DNA from: Erwinia tracheiphila
Lineage (GTDB): Bacteria > Pseudomonadota > Gammaproteobacteria > Enterobacterales > Enterobacteriaceae
Assembly: GCF_021365465.1 (NCBI RefSeq)
Contig: NZ_CP089932.1
Location: 1,054,001 to 1,118,000 of the forward strand
Length of the DNA stretch: 64,000 nt
Reading direction: 5' to 3'
The notes below the pieces were generated by a model. The model was not told the origin of the DNA. It did no database searches and worked only from the letters and a program-made list of their open reading frames with translations. Position numbers and translations under genes: made by a program. How positions within the stretch are numbered: position 1 is the stretch's first letter; every line of letters starts with the position of its first letter. Below, one piece after another: positions 19,869 to 29,940 of the stretch.

Positions 19869-20862
19869 ACCGCAGAGTATAAAGCTGTGAGCCGGTCATG
19901 AACACCCTCGGAACGGCAGAGCCGTGACGCTCGCCCTGTAAGGGCGCTATGTTCAAACCCACCCAGGCTGTTACGGAAAACAGCGGGTTTTCCATTGGTC
20001 ATCAGCAGCAGTTTGCTTCATGGCTGGCCTGTAAAATTGCTCCTTATGTAGGGCGACGTGAGGAAAGTGTTGAAGACCTCAAGCTGCCAGGCTGGTTGAA
20101 TATCTTTCATGACAATATTGTTTCGACTGCCATCGTAATGACGGTCTTTTTTGGTGCCATTCTTTGCTCATTCGGCCTTGATACGCTGCAACAGATGGCC
20201 GGAAAAACCCACTGGACAATCTACATCCTGCAAACCGGCTTTATGTTTGCCGTAGCGATTTTCATCATCATTCAGGGCGTCCGTATGTTTGTGGCCGAGC
20301 TGAGTGAGGCATTCAACGGCATCTCTCAACGATTGATCCCCGGTGCGGTGCTGGCGATTGACTGTGCAGCAATATACAGCTTTGCACCCAATGCTGTGGT
20401 TTGGGGATTTATGTGGGGCACCATCGGGCAACTGATTGCGGTTGGCATACTGATGGCAATGGGGTCGGGCATTATGATCATTCCTGGCTTTATTCCCATG
20501 TTCTTCTCCAATGCGACTATCGGCGTCTTTGCCAACCATTATGGTGGCTGGCGTGCTGCCATGAAGATTTGCCTGGTGATGGGCATGTTGCAGATTTTTG
20601 GTTGTGTATGGGCAATTAAGCTGACGTCGCTTAGTGCCTGGATGGGAATGGCTGACTGGTCAATTCTGGCTCCACCATTGATGCAGGGCTTTGTCAGTAC
20701 AGGCATGATTTTTATGGGCGTGGTGGGTGTCATTGCGCTGCTGTATATGTTTTTTGCCGGACGAAGCCTCCGTCTTGAAGAAGACACTGAAAAGCGGGCA
20801 ATAAAGCAACCAGCATCGTCATCGTCCTGAACAGTCGGTTCACTTAACATGGAGAAAGACAA

Positions 20863-21171
20863 ATGACAGTACGAATTCTGGCAGTGTGCGGTTGTGGGCA
20901 AGGTAGTTCAATGATTATGAAAATGAAAATTGGACAATTTCTGACTCAGCAAGGTGTTAAACATACGTTGAACAGCTGTGCCGTAGGTGAATACAAATCG
21001 GAGCTGGCGGGCGCAGATATCATCGTGGCGTCAACCCATGTCGCAAGTGAAATCACCGTGAGTGACAGTAAATACGTTATTGGCGTACGCAATATGCTTT
21101 CGGCAGAGGATTTTGGCCCCAAAATAATGGATGTCATAAAAGAAAAGTTCTCTTCTTCTCTGGTGAACTAA
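20863..21171 (+). CDS. ulaB: ascorbate PTS EIIB
   Basis: A 102-residue cytosolic IIB protein that passes phosphate from UlaC to ascorbate entering through UlaA. The phosphocysteine loop is [15 protein letters not shown] near residue 10. It follows the ulaA frame by 32 bases. Intact, though its membrane partner is disrupted. Confidence 0.94.
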   Translation: MTVRILAVCGCGQGSSMIMKMKIGQFLTQQGVKHTLNSCAVGEYKSELAGADIIVASTHVASEITVSDSKYVIGVRNMLSAEDFGPKIMDVIKEKFSSSLVN

Positions 21172-21361
21172 CTGACTGTGCCGGAAACCGCTACTTCTGC
21201 CGTTTACTGCCCGGCACGGCGCAGCGCGGACAGGCAGAGAAAACAGCCTCAACGTCTTATCCGGGGCTGACCAAAAGTGGGGCACTCTTCCATGCAGTTA
21301 TTGAGTGTTGTGCTGGGGCGAAAATGTGCTTTCCCCAACCAAACAGACACAGGGAGTACAG

Positions 21362-21841
21362 ATGAAATTACGCGATTCTTTAGCCGAAAATCGGTCAATA
21401 CGACTGCAGGTCGACGTCGATAACTGGCAACAGGCTGTGCGTACTGGTGTGGATTTACTGACGGAGGCCGGGGTAGTCGAACCGCGTTACTATCAGGCCA
21501 TTCTTGATGGCGTCGGGCGCTACGGGCCGTATTTTGTTATCGCACCGGGACTTGCAATGCCACATGCTCGCCCGGAAGAGGGCGTCCTGAAAACCGGTTT
21601 TTCGTTAGTCACCCTGAAAAAACCGGTGAGATTCAATCACGAAGATAACGATCCTGTTGATATTTTGATCACGCTGGCGGCAGAGGATGCCAATACGCAT
21701 CAGGAGGTCGGCATCATGCAGGTAGTGAATTTGTTTGAAGATGAAGCAAACTTTGATCGACTCCGTGCCTGTACCACCGCTGGACAGGTGCTTGATTTAA
21801 TTGACCATACCTCTGCTGCTCCACACGCCACCCAGCCTTAG
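21362..21841 (+). CDS. ulaC: ascorbate PTS EIIA
   Basis: A PTS EIIA of the mannitol/fructose type, about 159 residues, with phosphohistidine in [15 protein letters not shown] use ATG 21362 ([13 protein letters not shown]) because it matches the family start and is preceded by AGGGAG; the in-frame ATG 57 bases earlier adds unrelated residues. Part of ulaABCDEF. Intact. Confidence 0.93.
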   Translation: MKLRDSLAENRSIRLQVDVDNWQQAVRTGVDLLTEAGVVEPRYYQAILDGVGRYGPYFVIAPGLAMPHARPEEGVLKTGFSLVTLKKPVRFNHEDNDPVDILITLAAEDANTHQEVGIMQVVNLFEDEANFDRLRACTTAGQVLDLIDHTSAAPHATQP

Positions 21842-21853
21842 TAAAAGGAATTC

Positions 21854-22513
21854 ATGATGAAAAAATCGCTTCCGCTGTTGCAAATTGCCTTAGATAACCA
21901 ATCAATGGATGACGCTTACCGTACCACCCGGCTGATAGCTGGAGAGGTCGATATTATTGAAGTGGGAACAATTTTGTGTGTGGCTGAGGGCGTTCGTGCA
22001 GTGCGAGATTTAAAAGCACTCTATCCCGAAAAAATTGTGCTGGCCGATGCCAAAATTGCCGATGCCGGAAAGATTCTCTCCCGCATGTGTTTTGATGCAC
22101 GGGCTGATTGGGTCACAGTGATCTGCTGCGCTGACATCAATACAATCAAAGGCGCGCTTGAGGTGGCAAAAGAGTATGACGGTGATGTTCAAATCGAATT
22201 AACCGGGCACTGGACATGGCAGCAGGCGCAGGACTGGCGTGAGGCAGGAATCAGCCAGGTTGTTTATCATCGCAGCCGTGATGCTCAGGCCGCAGGCATT
22301 GCCTGGGGCGAGAGTGATATTTCCGCTATCCATCGCCTGTCAGAGATGGGATTCAAGGTGACTGTGACCGGCGGGCTGGCGCTGGAGGACCTCCCCCTGT
22401 TCAGCACAATTCCTGTACACGTCTTTATTGCCGGACGGAGTATTCGCGATGCAGCGGACCCGGTTGATGCTGCCAGGCAGTTTAAAGCGTCCATCGCGTC
22501 ATTATGGGGATAA
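21854..22513 (+). CDS. ulaD: 3-keto-L-gulonate-6-phosphate decarboxylase
   Basis: UlaD decarboxylates 3-keto-L-gulonate 6-phosphate to L-xylulose 5-phosphate. It is a TIM-barrel of the OMP decarboxylase suprafamily, with the D-x-K motif in [13 protein letters not shown], the substrate-binding [12 protein letters not shown] and phosphate-binding [10 protein letters not shown]. The 219-residue length is usual. It begins 12 bases after ulaC and ends 9 bases before ulaE. Intact. Confidence 0.95.
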   Translation: MMKKSLPLLQIALDNQSMDDAYRTTRLIAGEVDIIEVGTILCVAEGVRAVRDLKALYPEKIVLADAKIADAGKILSRMCFDARADWVTVICCADINTIKGALEVAKEYDGDVQIELTGHWTWQQAQDWREAGISQVVYHRSRDAQAAGIAWGESDISAIHRLSEMGFKVTVTGGLALEDLPLFSTIPVHVFIAGRSIRDAADPVDAARQFKASIASLWG

Positions 22514-22522
22514 GGGGGGGAG

Positions 22523-23383
22523 ATGAAAGACAACTGTGTTACTCTGGGAATCTATGAAAAAGCATTGCCTGCAGGTGATGACTGGTTTTTGCGCCTCACT
22601 CATGCCAAAACGCTGGGGTTTGATTTTATTGAAATGTCCGTTGATGAAAGCGATGCGCGCCTGGCGAGGCTGGAATGGTCTGCCGAACAGCGCATGGCAG
22701 TGATCAACGCCGTGGCCTGTACCGGAGTCCGTATTCCATCCATGTGCCTCAGTGCGCATCGTCGATTTCCGCTGGGTGCGGAGGATGACGAAACGCGCAA
22801 TCGCGGCCTGGACATTATGCAAAAAGCGATCGTGCTGGCCCAGGACCTGGGGATCCGGGTTATTCAACTGGCAGGCTACGATGTGTGGTATCAGCAGGCT
22901 AATTCCCGCACCCGCGAACGGTTTCGGGAAGGGCTGAAACTTGCGGTAAAAATGGCCAGTCGGGCGCAGGTGATGTTGGCTATGGAGATCATGGACTATC
23001 CGCTCATGAATGCTGTCAATAAGGCGATGGGCTACAGCCACTATCTCAAAAATCCATGGTTTCAGCTTTACCCAGACATCGGGAATTTGTCCGCATGGGA
23101 TAACGATGTGCAGATGGAGCTGGTCAGCGGTGCCGGACATATTGTTGCTGTCCATCTTAAGGATACGCTTCCAGGGGTGTTTAAAAATGTCCCCTTTGGA
23201 GAGGGGGTGGTCGATTTCGGCAACTGCTTTCGAACGTTGCAGGATATTGGCTATTGCGGACCTTATCTCATTGAAATGTGGAGTGAGTCGGCAGAAAACC
23301 CCTTAGAGGAAGTGCGAAAAGCGCGTGCGTGGATTGTCCGGCAGATGCAGCAGGCCGGAATAAACAGTGAGGTTGCGGCATGA
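22523..23383 (+). CDS. ulaE: L-xylulose-5-phosphate 3-epimerase
   Basis: A xylose-isomerase-like TIM-barrel epimerase converting L-xylulose 5-phosphate to L-ribulose 5-phosphate. The 286-residue product keeps the metal-ligand regions [26 protein letters not shown] and [13 protein letters not shown], with a final Glu in YLIEMWSE. Its stop overlaps the ulaF start by 4 bases (ATGA), suggesting coupled translation. Intact. Confidence 0.95.
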   Translation: MKDNCVTLGIYEKALPAGDDWFLRLTHAKTLGFDFIEMSVDESDARLARLEWSAEQRMAVINAVACTGVRIPSMCLSAHRRFPLGAEDDETRNRGLDIMQKAIVLAQDLGIRVIQLAGYDVWYQQANSRTRERFREGLKLAVKMASRAQVMLAMEIMDYPLMNAVNKAMGYSHYLKNPWFQLYPDIGNLSAWDNDVQMELVSGAGHIVAVHLKDTLPGVFKNVPFGEGVVDFGNCFRTLQDIGYCGPYLIEMWSESAENPLEEVRKARAWIVRQMQQAGINSEVAA

Positions 23384-24069
23384 CAGAACGTCTTAAACAC
23401 CGTGTTTACCGGGCTAATATGGCCCTGCCTGAATGCGGCCTCGTGAAACTGACCTGGGGAAATGTCAGTGCTGTTGATCGTCAGCGTGGGCTGGTGGTGA
23501 TCAAGCCAAGCGGCGTGCCCTATGGGGAGATGAAAGTCAGTGACATGGTTGTGGTCGATCTGCAAGGAAAGCAAGTCGAGGGAAGCCGTAACCCTTCTTC
23601 GGACACTGCCACCCATCTTGAGCTGTACGCGCGTTTTCCTGACGTCGGTGGTATCGTTCATACACATTCAACCTGGGCAACAAGTTGGGCACATGCCGGG
23701 GCACCGATTCCTGCATCGGGTACCACCCACGCAGACTATTTTGCGGGCGAGATTCCCTGCACACGCCCCTTAAGTCGCGAGGAAGTCAACGGGGATTATG
23801 AACTGGAAACAGGCAGGGTAATTGCCGCAACTATTGGTACCACGGACCCCCTGCATATGCCGGGCATTCTGGTATCACAGCATGGTCCTTTCTGCTGGGG
23901 GAAAACGCCTGAAATTGCTGTACAAAATGCGGTGGTTCTGGAAGAAGTTGCCAAAATGGCGTGGATAACCGGTACGCTTAATCGACAAACGCCGGTGATG
24001 GATTCTTACTTACTGAACAAGCACTTCACGCGTAAACACGGTCCTAATGCTTACTATGGACAGAAATAG
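23380..24069 (+). CDS. ulaF: L-ribulose-5-phosphate 4-epimerase
   Basis: A class II aldolase-fold, metal-dependent enzyme, sister of AraD and SgbE, giving D-xylulose 5-phosphate for the pentose phosphate pathway. The 229-residue product has the zinc ligands in [15 protein letters not shown] and the later His in [11 protein letters not shown], with [11 protein letters not shown] and KPSGVPYG near the start. Last gene of the ula operon. Intact. Confidence 0.95.
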   Translation: MTERLKHRVYRANMALPECGLVKLTWGNVSAVDRQRGLVVIKPSGVPYGEMKVSDMVVVDLQGKQVEGSRNPSSDTATHLELYARFPDVGGIVHTHSTWATSWAHAGAPIPASGTTHADYFAGEIPCTRPLSREEVNGDYELETGRVIAATIGTTDPLHMPGILVSQHGPFCWGKTPEIAVQNAVVLEEVAKMAWITGTLNRQTPVMDSYLLNKHFTRKHGPNAYYGQK

Positions 24070-24229
24070 ATCCGAAGCCCTGTAATGGACTGATTTTTCT
24101 ACCGTATTAGACGGCGACGACTGAGAGTTCTCTACCAGCGATACGGCTCCCTTGCGTCAGATGGGAAAGAACGTCTACGGTTCTGTTTCAAAAGACATCT
24201 TCCCGACAGGCAGACGACAGGGAGCCGCC

Positions 24230-24655
24230 ATGAAAAAAGCTCTGGGCACTTTTCCCCTCTATACCACGACTCTGTTGATGCTGCTCGGCTCGGGCCTGCT
24301 TACAACGTACGTTTCACTTCGCCTGGCCCATGAACACGTCAGTGGGGGAATAATTGGCGGTATTACGGCTGCCAACTACATTGGGCTGGTCATTGGCGGT
24401 AAAGTAGGGCACAACCTTATCGCTCGTGTAGGACACCGTGCCTGTTTTGCCCTGTGCCTGGTGCCTATCGCGCTGACTACCCGCACCAATGCCCAACCGA
24501 TGACGCCTGCTCCTGTGGAGCTGGGATACCTTTTCCGTACAATTCCCACAATTCTGGTGAGTGTGTTCATAACCGGTATGGCTTTTAGCTCCTTTTATGG
24601 CATGGTACCGGTTTACAGCAGTCTGATAGGATTCAGTACACAGCAGACGGGTTAA
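24230..24655 (+). pseudogene. MFS transporter (YcaD-like), deleted
   Basis: From ATG 24230 the product resembles YcaD-type major-facilitator proteins: TTTLLMLLGSGLLTTYVSLR and HVSGGIIGGITAANYIGLVI and GGKVGHNLIARVGHRACF. After about residue 85 an internal deletion jumps to a later helix (FITGMAFSSFYGMVPVYSSL) and the frame stops at 142 residues, against about 380 for the family. Not functional. Confidence 0.7.
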
Positions 24656-24722
24656 TGAGATGCTCACCCCCACCCTGTGAGCGGTACGCTGGCAGGGTGT
24701 TTTATTTCAGAGGGAACCATCA

Positions 24723-25500
24723 TGCAACACGTTATGCTTATTGGTATTGCTCCCGGTAAACATTCCTTCCACGTTCACTGTCAGGACGAAAAAGATAATG
24801 CCCTGTTGCGCAAAAAGTTTTCCCGCACTCAGCGTATTCATTTTCTCGGTTCCTGCAAGAAGGCAACCGTGGTGATGGAGTCCAGCGGCGGGGCGCATTT
24901 CATGGCACGCCGGATTGCTGATTCAGGTCATGAGACAAAGATGATTTCTCCGCAGTTTGTCCGCCTTTATTGTCAGGAGCAACAAAAACGATTTTGTCGA
25001 TGCTGAAGCTATCTGTGAGGCGGCTTGCCGGTCCGCCATGCGTTTTGTAAAACCCCGGACGGAAGAGCAGCAGGTAATGGCTGCCCGGCATCGGGTCCGT
25101 GACTCGCTGATACGGCAACGCGTTAAAACCACCAACCAGATGCACGCTTTTTTACTGGAGTTCGGTGTCAGTCTGCCGTGCGGTGTTGCCGTGATACGAG
25201 GTCTGGCCAGCGTGCTGGAAGAAAATGGCTTCCCGCCTTATCTGGCAAGGGTTCTGAGCAGACTCCACAGCCAGTATATTTACCCTGTCGGGGAAATTGA
25301 TGAAATCGATAAAGAACTGAAAACCCATCTTGCGGAGGCTGAAACCGCGCAGCGCCTGCTGACCATTCCCGGTATCGGGCCGGTAACGGCGAGCCTGTTA
25401 GCCACCCGTCCGGGTGACGGAAAAAACTATGCCAGCAGCCGTGATTTTGCCGCTTCAATCCACTCAGTGGAGTGTACCAATAGTGCAGCAGTATGGCAGC
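24723..25500 (+). pseudogene. IS110-family transposase, frameshifted and truncated
   Basis: The N-terminal RuvC-like domain (MQHVMLIGIAPGKHSFHVHC, VVMESSGGAHFMARRIAD) and, after a frameshift at about 24970, the second part (NDFVDAEAICEAACR, TNQMHAFLLEFGV, LLTIPGIGPVTASLLAT) are recognisable. The first catalytic acid, normally in IGIDPGKHS, is Ala here. The C-terminal Ser-containing domain is missing after about 25470, where unrelated sequence begins. Dead element. Confidence 0.85.
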
Positions 25501-25550
25501 CAGATACTGCCCATCATGATCCCCAATAACCATTCTTAAGATGTAAAAAT

Positions 25551-26121
25551 TCAACCGTCCTTAGCGCCAGTCCCATGGTGAGCACAGCAAAGATGATCGA
25601 CCATTGCAGATGGATTTGGTGCGGGTATTCGCGGGTGGTTGCCCGCATAAATGCCAGTCAGCTGCGGGGGGGGGGGCACCTCGCGAAGATTAAAATGATA
25701 ACGGCGAAACAATACAGCCAAAAAAAGTATTTGTATCAGGCCACCTGCACCCACCATCACCGTCCTGTCTGCGGCATGCTCAACGAACCTGCGTAGTAAC
25801 CAGACACGGCTATCAACGTTAGCCATCATCGTGTATAGCCCGGCACAGAGCATGGTGCCAGCGATATAAAACGGCAACATATTGCCAGCCAGCCTGGCCA
25901 TGAGGAGAATGCCAGCCCTGAGGTGGTTGCCAGCAGCAGCGACAGGTAGAATCCCCCCAGGTCTTATTTGTACCAAAGGTCATCGTCAGTGCACCACTTG
26001 CGATAATGCTTGCTGCGGGAACCCGATCAAACATAAAGTCGGGCAGACAAATAACCACAATCGCCGGCATATAGCACAGACCCAGCAAGGCATCATATTT
26101 TAATTGTGAAGAAGCTGGCAT
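25551..26121 (-). pseudogene. FUSC-like inner-membrane protein, decayed fragment
   Basis: Reverse-strand pieces in two frames read YMPAIVVICLPDF, AASIIASGALTMTFGTNKTW, then LAGNMLPFYIAGTMLCAGLY and MVGAGGLIQILFLAVLFRRY. Hydrophobic spacing and motif order resemble the membrane half of FUSC/YccS-type proteins (aromatic-acid or fusaric-acid efflux family). Frameshifts, including a run of eleven G/C bases at 25666-25676, and missing ends show it is dead. Family assignment is tentative. Confidence 0.45.
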
Positions 26122-26350
26122 TGGCTTACAGGCTCTTAAAATGACGGAGTAAACAGTTTACAAGAGAGCAATTTTGGCGAAAGACAAAAGTTTGATAACA
26201 GACAAGGCCTGGCCTGATGCTGACAAAGTGATCTGAATATTGCACCGTTTTCCTGTGCAGAGTCTCCTCACAAGACCTCCGCAAAAACGCCTTTTCTCCC
26301 TGCTCCGGGGGATTGCAAAACCCAACGTGGCTGATTAGGCTGTTTCGCAA

Positions 26351-26407
26351 GGTGATGGTGTTCCACCTTTCCCAACCGCCCTGTTCGCAAGGGGCTGATG
26401 ACGCCTG
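26351..26407 (+). ncRNA. fluoride riboswitch (crcB motif)
   Basis: The stretch GGTGATGGTGTTCCACC, then AACCGCCC, then GGGGCTGATGACGCCTG carries the conserved core of the fluoride-sensing aptamer. GGTG-ATGGTGTTC-CACC forms the first stem with its loop, the AACCGCC strand pairs with GGGGCTGATGACGCCT, and the pseudoknot bases are present. It lies 86 bases upstream of crcB, the gene most often controlled by this riboswitch, so fluoride binding should raise channel expression. Confidence 0.92.
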
Positions 26408-26492
26408 ATAACACTTATTTTCATTAAGAACTTCAATGTGTTTCCGGCACCCTGCCAGAAAATGTATTGTGCAAAACGTCTTTGAGGACATC

Positions 26493-26873
26493 ATGATCAA
26501 ATCGTTAATCGCCGTCATTATTGGTGGATCGGCTGGCTGTGTGATCCGCTGGCTGTTGGGCATCCGTCTAAATGCGTTATTCCCTGAACTGCCGCCCGGT
26601 ACGCTGCTGGTGAATCTTGTGGGCGGTTTTATTATTGGGGCGGCAATGGCCTGGTTCATGCGCAATCCGCAAATCGACCCGTCCTGGAAATTGTTGATCA
26701 CCACCGGGTTATGTGGCGGTATGACCACGTTTTCGACCTTCTCACTGGAAATTGTCACCCTGCTTCAGGCTGGAAAAGCGATGTGGGCTATGGTTTCGGT
26801 GCTGGTTCACGTTATTGGTTCGTTGCTGATGACGGTTGCCGGCTTCTGGCTGATGACGCTGCTACTGGCATAA
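26493..26873 (+). CDS. crcB: fluoride channel CrcB/FluC
   Basis: A 126-residue, four-helix inner-membrane protein that as an antiparallel dimer exports fluoride. Family motifs are GGSAGCVIRWLLG near residue 10, GTLLVNLVGGFIIG near 40 (pore Asn) and the sodium/pore segment GLCGGMTTFSTFSLE near 75. I use ATG 26493 (MIKSLIAVIIGG) over the upstream in-frame ATG because the extra residues would be unrelated. It is controlled by the fluoride riboswitch just upstream and is intact, surrounded on both sides by pseudogenes. Confidence 0.95.
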   Translation: MIKSLIAVIIGGSAGCVIRWLLGIRLNALFPELPPGTLLVNLVGGFIIGAAMAWFMRNPQIDPSWKLLITTGLCGGMTTFSTFSLEIVTLLQAGKAMWAMVSVLVHVIGSLLMTVAGFWLMTLLLA

Positions 26874-26949
26874 CAGATTGTTCCCCGCAGGTCAGGTAGT
26901 GTCGCGTCTGGCACTGCGGGGATGCGCCTTCCCTGGTGCCTGAGGTAAC

Positions 26950-28137
26950 TTAACCAATTGTCTGAGGGGCAGGTTCGTCCTGTAGGTGCTTTTTAAAAAG
27001 CTTTTCAATTTGTTCTAACGTTTTACCTCTTGTTTCTGGCGCAAAGAGCACGGCGAAAATGCCACCTGCAATGCCAATCGCCGCGAAAGCAAAGAATGTC
27101 ATGGTCAGGCCAAAGTGTTCCAGAAGAATGGGTCACATGAAAGCAATCGAGAAATTGGTCATCTGCATAGCAAAAACCGAAATGCCGTTCGCCATACCGC
27201 GAATTTGCATTGAGGACATTTCTGACAAAAGTAGCCAGGTGACCGGTGACAATGCTCCCTGCTGGAAGCAGAAAAAAATCAGCATACCCGCGAGCACCAG
27301 ATAACTACGCAGCACATCAGGATGACCTTACCGTCTCGGGCATTAGTAATGTCACCAGCCCAATTGCCAACAGCTTACAGGTACAGCCAATCTGCCCCGT
27401 CAGCAACAGCGGTCGGCGGCCAAAACAGCTTAACAGCATAATGCCCACGAAAGTCATGATTACTGAAATCAGGCCGTTAGCAATAGTTGCCAGCAGTGAG
27501 GCATTGGTTCCGAGTCCGTGGCCTGCAGCATGGTTGGAGCATAAAACATGATGGTATTAACGCCAGACAGTTGCTGGAGCATGGCAATGCCGATCCCCGG
27601 TGCGACCAGACGTTTCATCCACATTGAAATGGTTTTTTGCCGACGGGCATTTTTCTGGCTTTTCTGGCCCATTGACTGACGGATTTCCGCCATCTTACGT
27701 TCAACCATCCGCGAGTGACGCGTGCGCTCAAGGATATCTCGTGCTTCGCGATCACGTCCATGCATTGCGTATCAGCGCGGTGTATCAGGCAGAAATAGCA
27801 TGCCAACCCATAAAATAACCGCCGGGATGCAGGCAACCCCGAGCATCCAGCGCCAGGTTGTTTCACCACCCCAGACTTCGTTAATGGCGGCATTGCTGGT
27901 GTAAGCAATAAGTTACCCGGAGACAATCATCAGCTCCCGGAGGGTGACAAACTGCCAGCTGCGATTTGCCGATACAATCTCAGCGAGATAAATGGGCGCA
28001 ATGGCCGCTGCGGCACCGACTGCAAGTCCAGGAATAAAGTGGAAAGCGATCATGATGGCAACATTGGGCACCATGGCACAGCCCGGTGAACCCAGCATAA
28101 AGACGAGTGCCATAATTAAGATCATTTTTTTACCCAG
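26950..28137 (-). pseudogene. MFS sugar:proton symporter, frameshifted, cut by IS200/IS605
   Basis: Reverse-strand fragments in several frames read, in order, MILIMALVFMLGS, IPGLAVGAAAAIAPIYLAEI, the LERTRHSRMVERKMAEI loop, LQQLSGVNTIMFYAPTML, GALSPVTWLLLSEM and the terminal FAPETRGKTLEQIEKLF. This is the order of the sugar-porter family (GalP, XylE, IolT-like). At least three frameshifts and the loss of the first ~60 residues at the IS junction kill it. Confidence 0.82.
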
Positions 28138-28190
28138 TGCGCCTTATATCCCCGTCCTTCAGGGCGGGGATATAAGGCGCGGTTTTCCGA

Positions 28191-28607
28191 CTAACCTGGT
28201 GTTTGCTGCTGTTCGATGTATTGCCGGATGATCGAAATCGGCGCACCACCGCAACTACTTGCAAAGTAGCCCGGTGTCCACAGAACGCCTTTGTAGTAAT
28301 AGCGTAGGGCGATATCTGGCCGGTCACGGCGAAGCAGCCTGCTGGATACGCCTTTAAGACTGTTGACCATATTCGATACTGCGAGCTTTGGCGGGTAGTT
28401 GATTAGCAAATGCACATGATCGCATTCTCCGTCCATCTCAACCAGTTCAACATCAAAATCAGCGCAGACGCTGGCAAAGTAGCTGCGTAGCTTTTCAATG
28501 GCATCCTGATCGAATATCTTTCGACGATATTTGGCTACAAACACCAGGTGAACGTGCATTAGGAAAACACAGTGTCTTCCACGGCGAATATCAGTTTCTT
28601 TTGTCAT
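28191..28607 (-). CDS. tnpA: IS200-type Y1 transposase TnpA
   Basis: A 138-residue HUH single-strand transposase using start MTKETDIRRGRHCVFLMHVH; the in-frame ATG at 28631 would overlap tnpB. The HUH motif is GECDHVHLLINYPPK and the catalytic Tyr lies in ISIIRQYIEQQ near the C-terminus. The IS200 core WTPGYFASSCGG is conserved. It is divergent from tnpB, 13 bases apart. Intact. Confidence 0.92.
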   Translation of the reverse strand: MTKETDIRRGRHCVFLMHVHLVFVAKYRRKIFDQDAIEKLRSYFASVCADFDVELVEMDGECDHVHLLINYPPKLAVSNMVNSLKGVSSRLLRRDRPDIALRYYYKGVLWTPGYFASSCGGAPISIIRQYIEQQQTPG

Positions 28608-28620
28608 AGACCAAAGTATA

Positions 28621-29838
28621 ATGATAGCCATTAAACGACTTCAAGCCTTCAAATTCCAGTCAAGACCAAATGGTCAGCAGGAGCGCGATATGCGGCGCTT
28701 CGCAGGGGCTTGTTGCTTCGTTTTTAACCGTGCACTGGATCTTCAAAATAAGAACCCTGAGTCAGGGGGAAAATTCATTCCCTACACAAAAATGACTTCA
28801 TGGCTCATTGATTGGAAAGCATCCCCTGAAACACAATGGCTGAAAGCATCCCCCTCGCAGCCGTTGCGGCAGTCACTGAAAGAGCTGGAACGCGGCTACA
28901 AAAATTTCTTCCAGAAGCGTGCTGCATTTCCTCGTTTCAAAAAACGCGGTCAAAATGACGCATTCCGCTACCCGCAAGGCGTGAAGCTCGATAAAGCCAA
29001 TAGTCGTATCTCGTTGCCCAGGTTAGGGTGGATTCGTTATCGCAACAGTCGTGAAGTCATTGGCGAAGTGAAAAACGTCACGGTCAGCCAGTCATGCGGT
29101 AAATGGTATGTCAGTATCCAGACGGAATACGAAGTGGCTTATCCGGTTCACAACGCAGAGTTGATGGTCGGACTCGATGCCGGAATAACGAAACTCGCCA
29201 CGCTTTCTGATGGCACGATATATCAGCCCGTCAGCAGTTTTAAATCAGGTCAGCGTAAGCTGGTGATGCTCCAGCGCCAGTTAAGCCGCAAAGTTAAATT
29301 CAGTGCCAACGGGCAGAAACAAAAACAAAAAATCCGGCGTCACCACTTGCATGTTGCCAATATCCGGCGCGACTACCTTCACGAAGTCACCAGTGAAATC
29401 AGCAAAAACCACGCAATGATTGTTATTGAGGATTTGAAGGTCAGTAACATGTCGAAGTCGGCAAAAGGTACGGCAGAGCAACACGGTCGCAATGTCAAAG
29501 CCAAATCAGGTCTGAACCGTTCGATATTGGATCAGGGCTGGTATGAAATGCGTCGGCAGCTTGAGTACAAGTAACTCTGGCGCGGTGGTCAGGTTCTTGC
29601 GATACCTCCGGCCTATAGCAGCCAGCGTTGCGCCTGCTGCGGTCATACAGAGAAATCGAGCCGCCTGTCACAAAGTAAATTTGTGTGCCTTGAGTGCGGA
29701 TATACCGAGAATGCGGATATCAACGGTGCTCGTAACATTTTAGCGGCAGGACATGCCGTGCTTGCCTGTGGAGGGATGGTGCAGTCAGACCGCCCGTTGA
29801 AGCAGGAACCCGCCGGGGTGATTCAGGCTCCGGTCTGA
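28621..29838 (+). pseudogene. tnpB: TnpB RNA-guided nuclease, one premature stop
   Basis: The full frame has 405 codons and is interrupted by a single TAA at 29572-29574 (codon 318). Before it stand the RuvC acidic residues in MVGLDAGITKLATLSDG and AMIVIEDLKVSNMSKS. After it stand the zinc ribbon ([28 protein letters not shown]) and the third catalytic Asp in ADINGARN. The 317-residue product therefore lacks the zinc ribbon and one catalytic residue. TnpB enzymes cleave DNA guided by an RNA from the element's right end. One base change would restore it. Confidence 0.9.
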
Positions 29839-29890
29839 ACGCTGTAGGAATCCCCGTCCTTCAGGGCGGGGAGGATGTCAAAACTTTAGC

Positions 29891-29909
29891 CATCCATGCA
29901 CCAACGCCC
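29891..29909 (+). repeat. 19-bp inverted repeat, left arm
   Basis: CATCCATGCACCAACGCCC is repeated in perfect reverse complement at 37669-37687. The pair encloses the hrp box and the complete effector gene. Confidence 0.85.
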
Positions 29910-29940
29910 CAACTGTGCCAAATAAAGCCCACGTTTGGAT

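Larger units (their letters stand above)
18049..19954 (-). mobile_element. IS91-family element, copy in ulaA (1906 bp)
   Basis: Ends are fixed by comparison with the copy at 54126-56032 and by the exact restoration of ulaA. The left end ATGGTTAGG follows GTTC (18045-18048) and the right end is GCTATGTTC at 19946-19954. There is no target duplication. Insertion beside GTTC or CTTG is the IS91 habit, at the oriIS end next to the transposase C-terminus. It differs from the other copy by one base (19334 region) and one A deletion at about 19710, so movement was recent. Confidence 0.92.
17515..20830 (+). pseudogene. ulaA: ascorbate PTS permease IIC (UlaA), split by an IS91-family element
   Basis: Removing 18049-19954 rejoins the frame exactly: GGGGATCACCGCCAATATGATGTTC then AAACCC gives [13 protein letters not shown], matching E. 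coli UlaA. The restored protein would have 469 residues with the family's membrane segments ([55 protein letters not shown]). The start is ATG 17515, behind AACGGAG. No other lesion is seen. As it stands, the first half ends in IS-encoded residues at 18174, so ascorbate uptake by the PTS should be lost while downstream ula genes remain whole. Confidence 0.95.
28139..29872. mobile_element. IS200/IS605-family element with tnpA and tnpB
   Basis: Divergent Y1 transposase and TnpB genes lie between two copies of the same subterminal hairpin, CCCCGTCCTTCAGGGCGGGG. The left copy (28139-28180) has a 16-bp stem extended by gcgccttatat/atataaggcgc; the right copy is 29851-29872. Inverted repeats are absent, as expected for this family. 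Exact cleavage sites are not assignable, and about 10-20 bases outside each hairpin may belong to the element. Confidence 0.88.
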
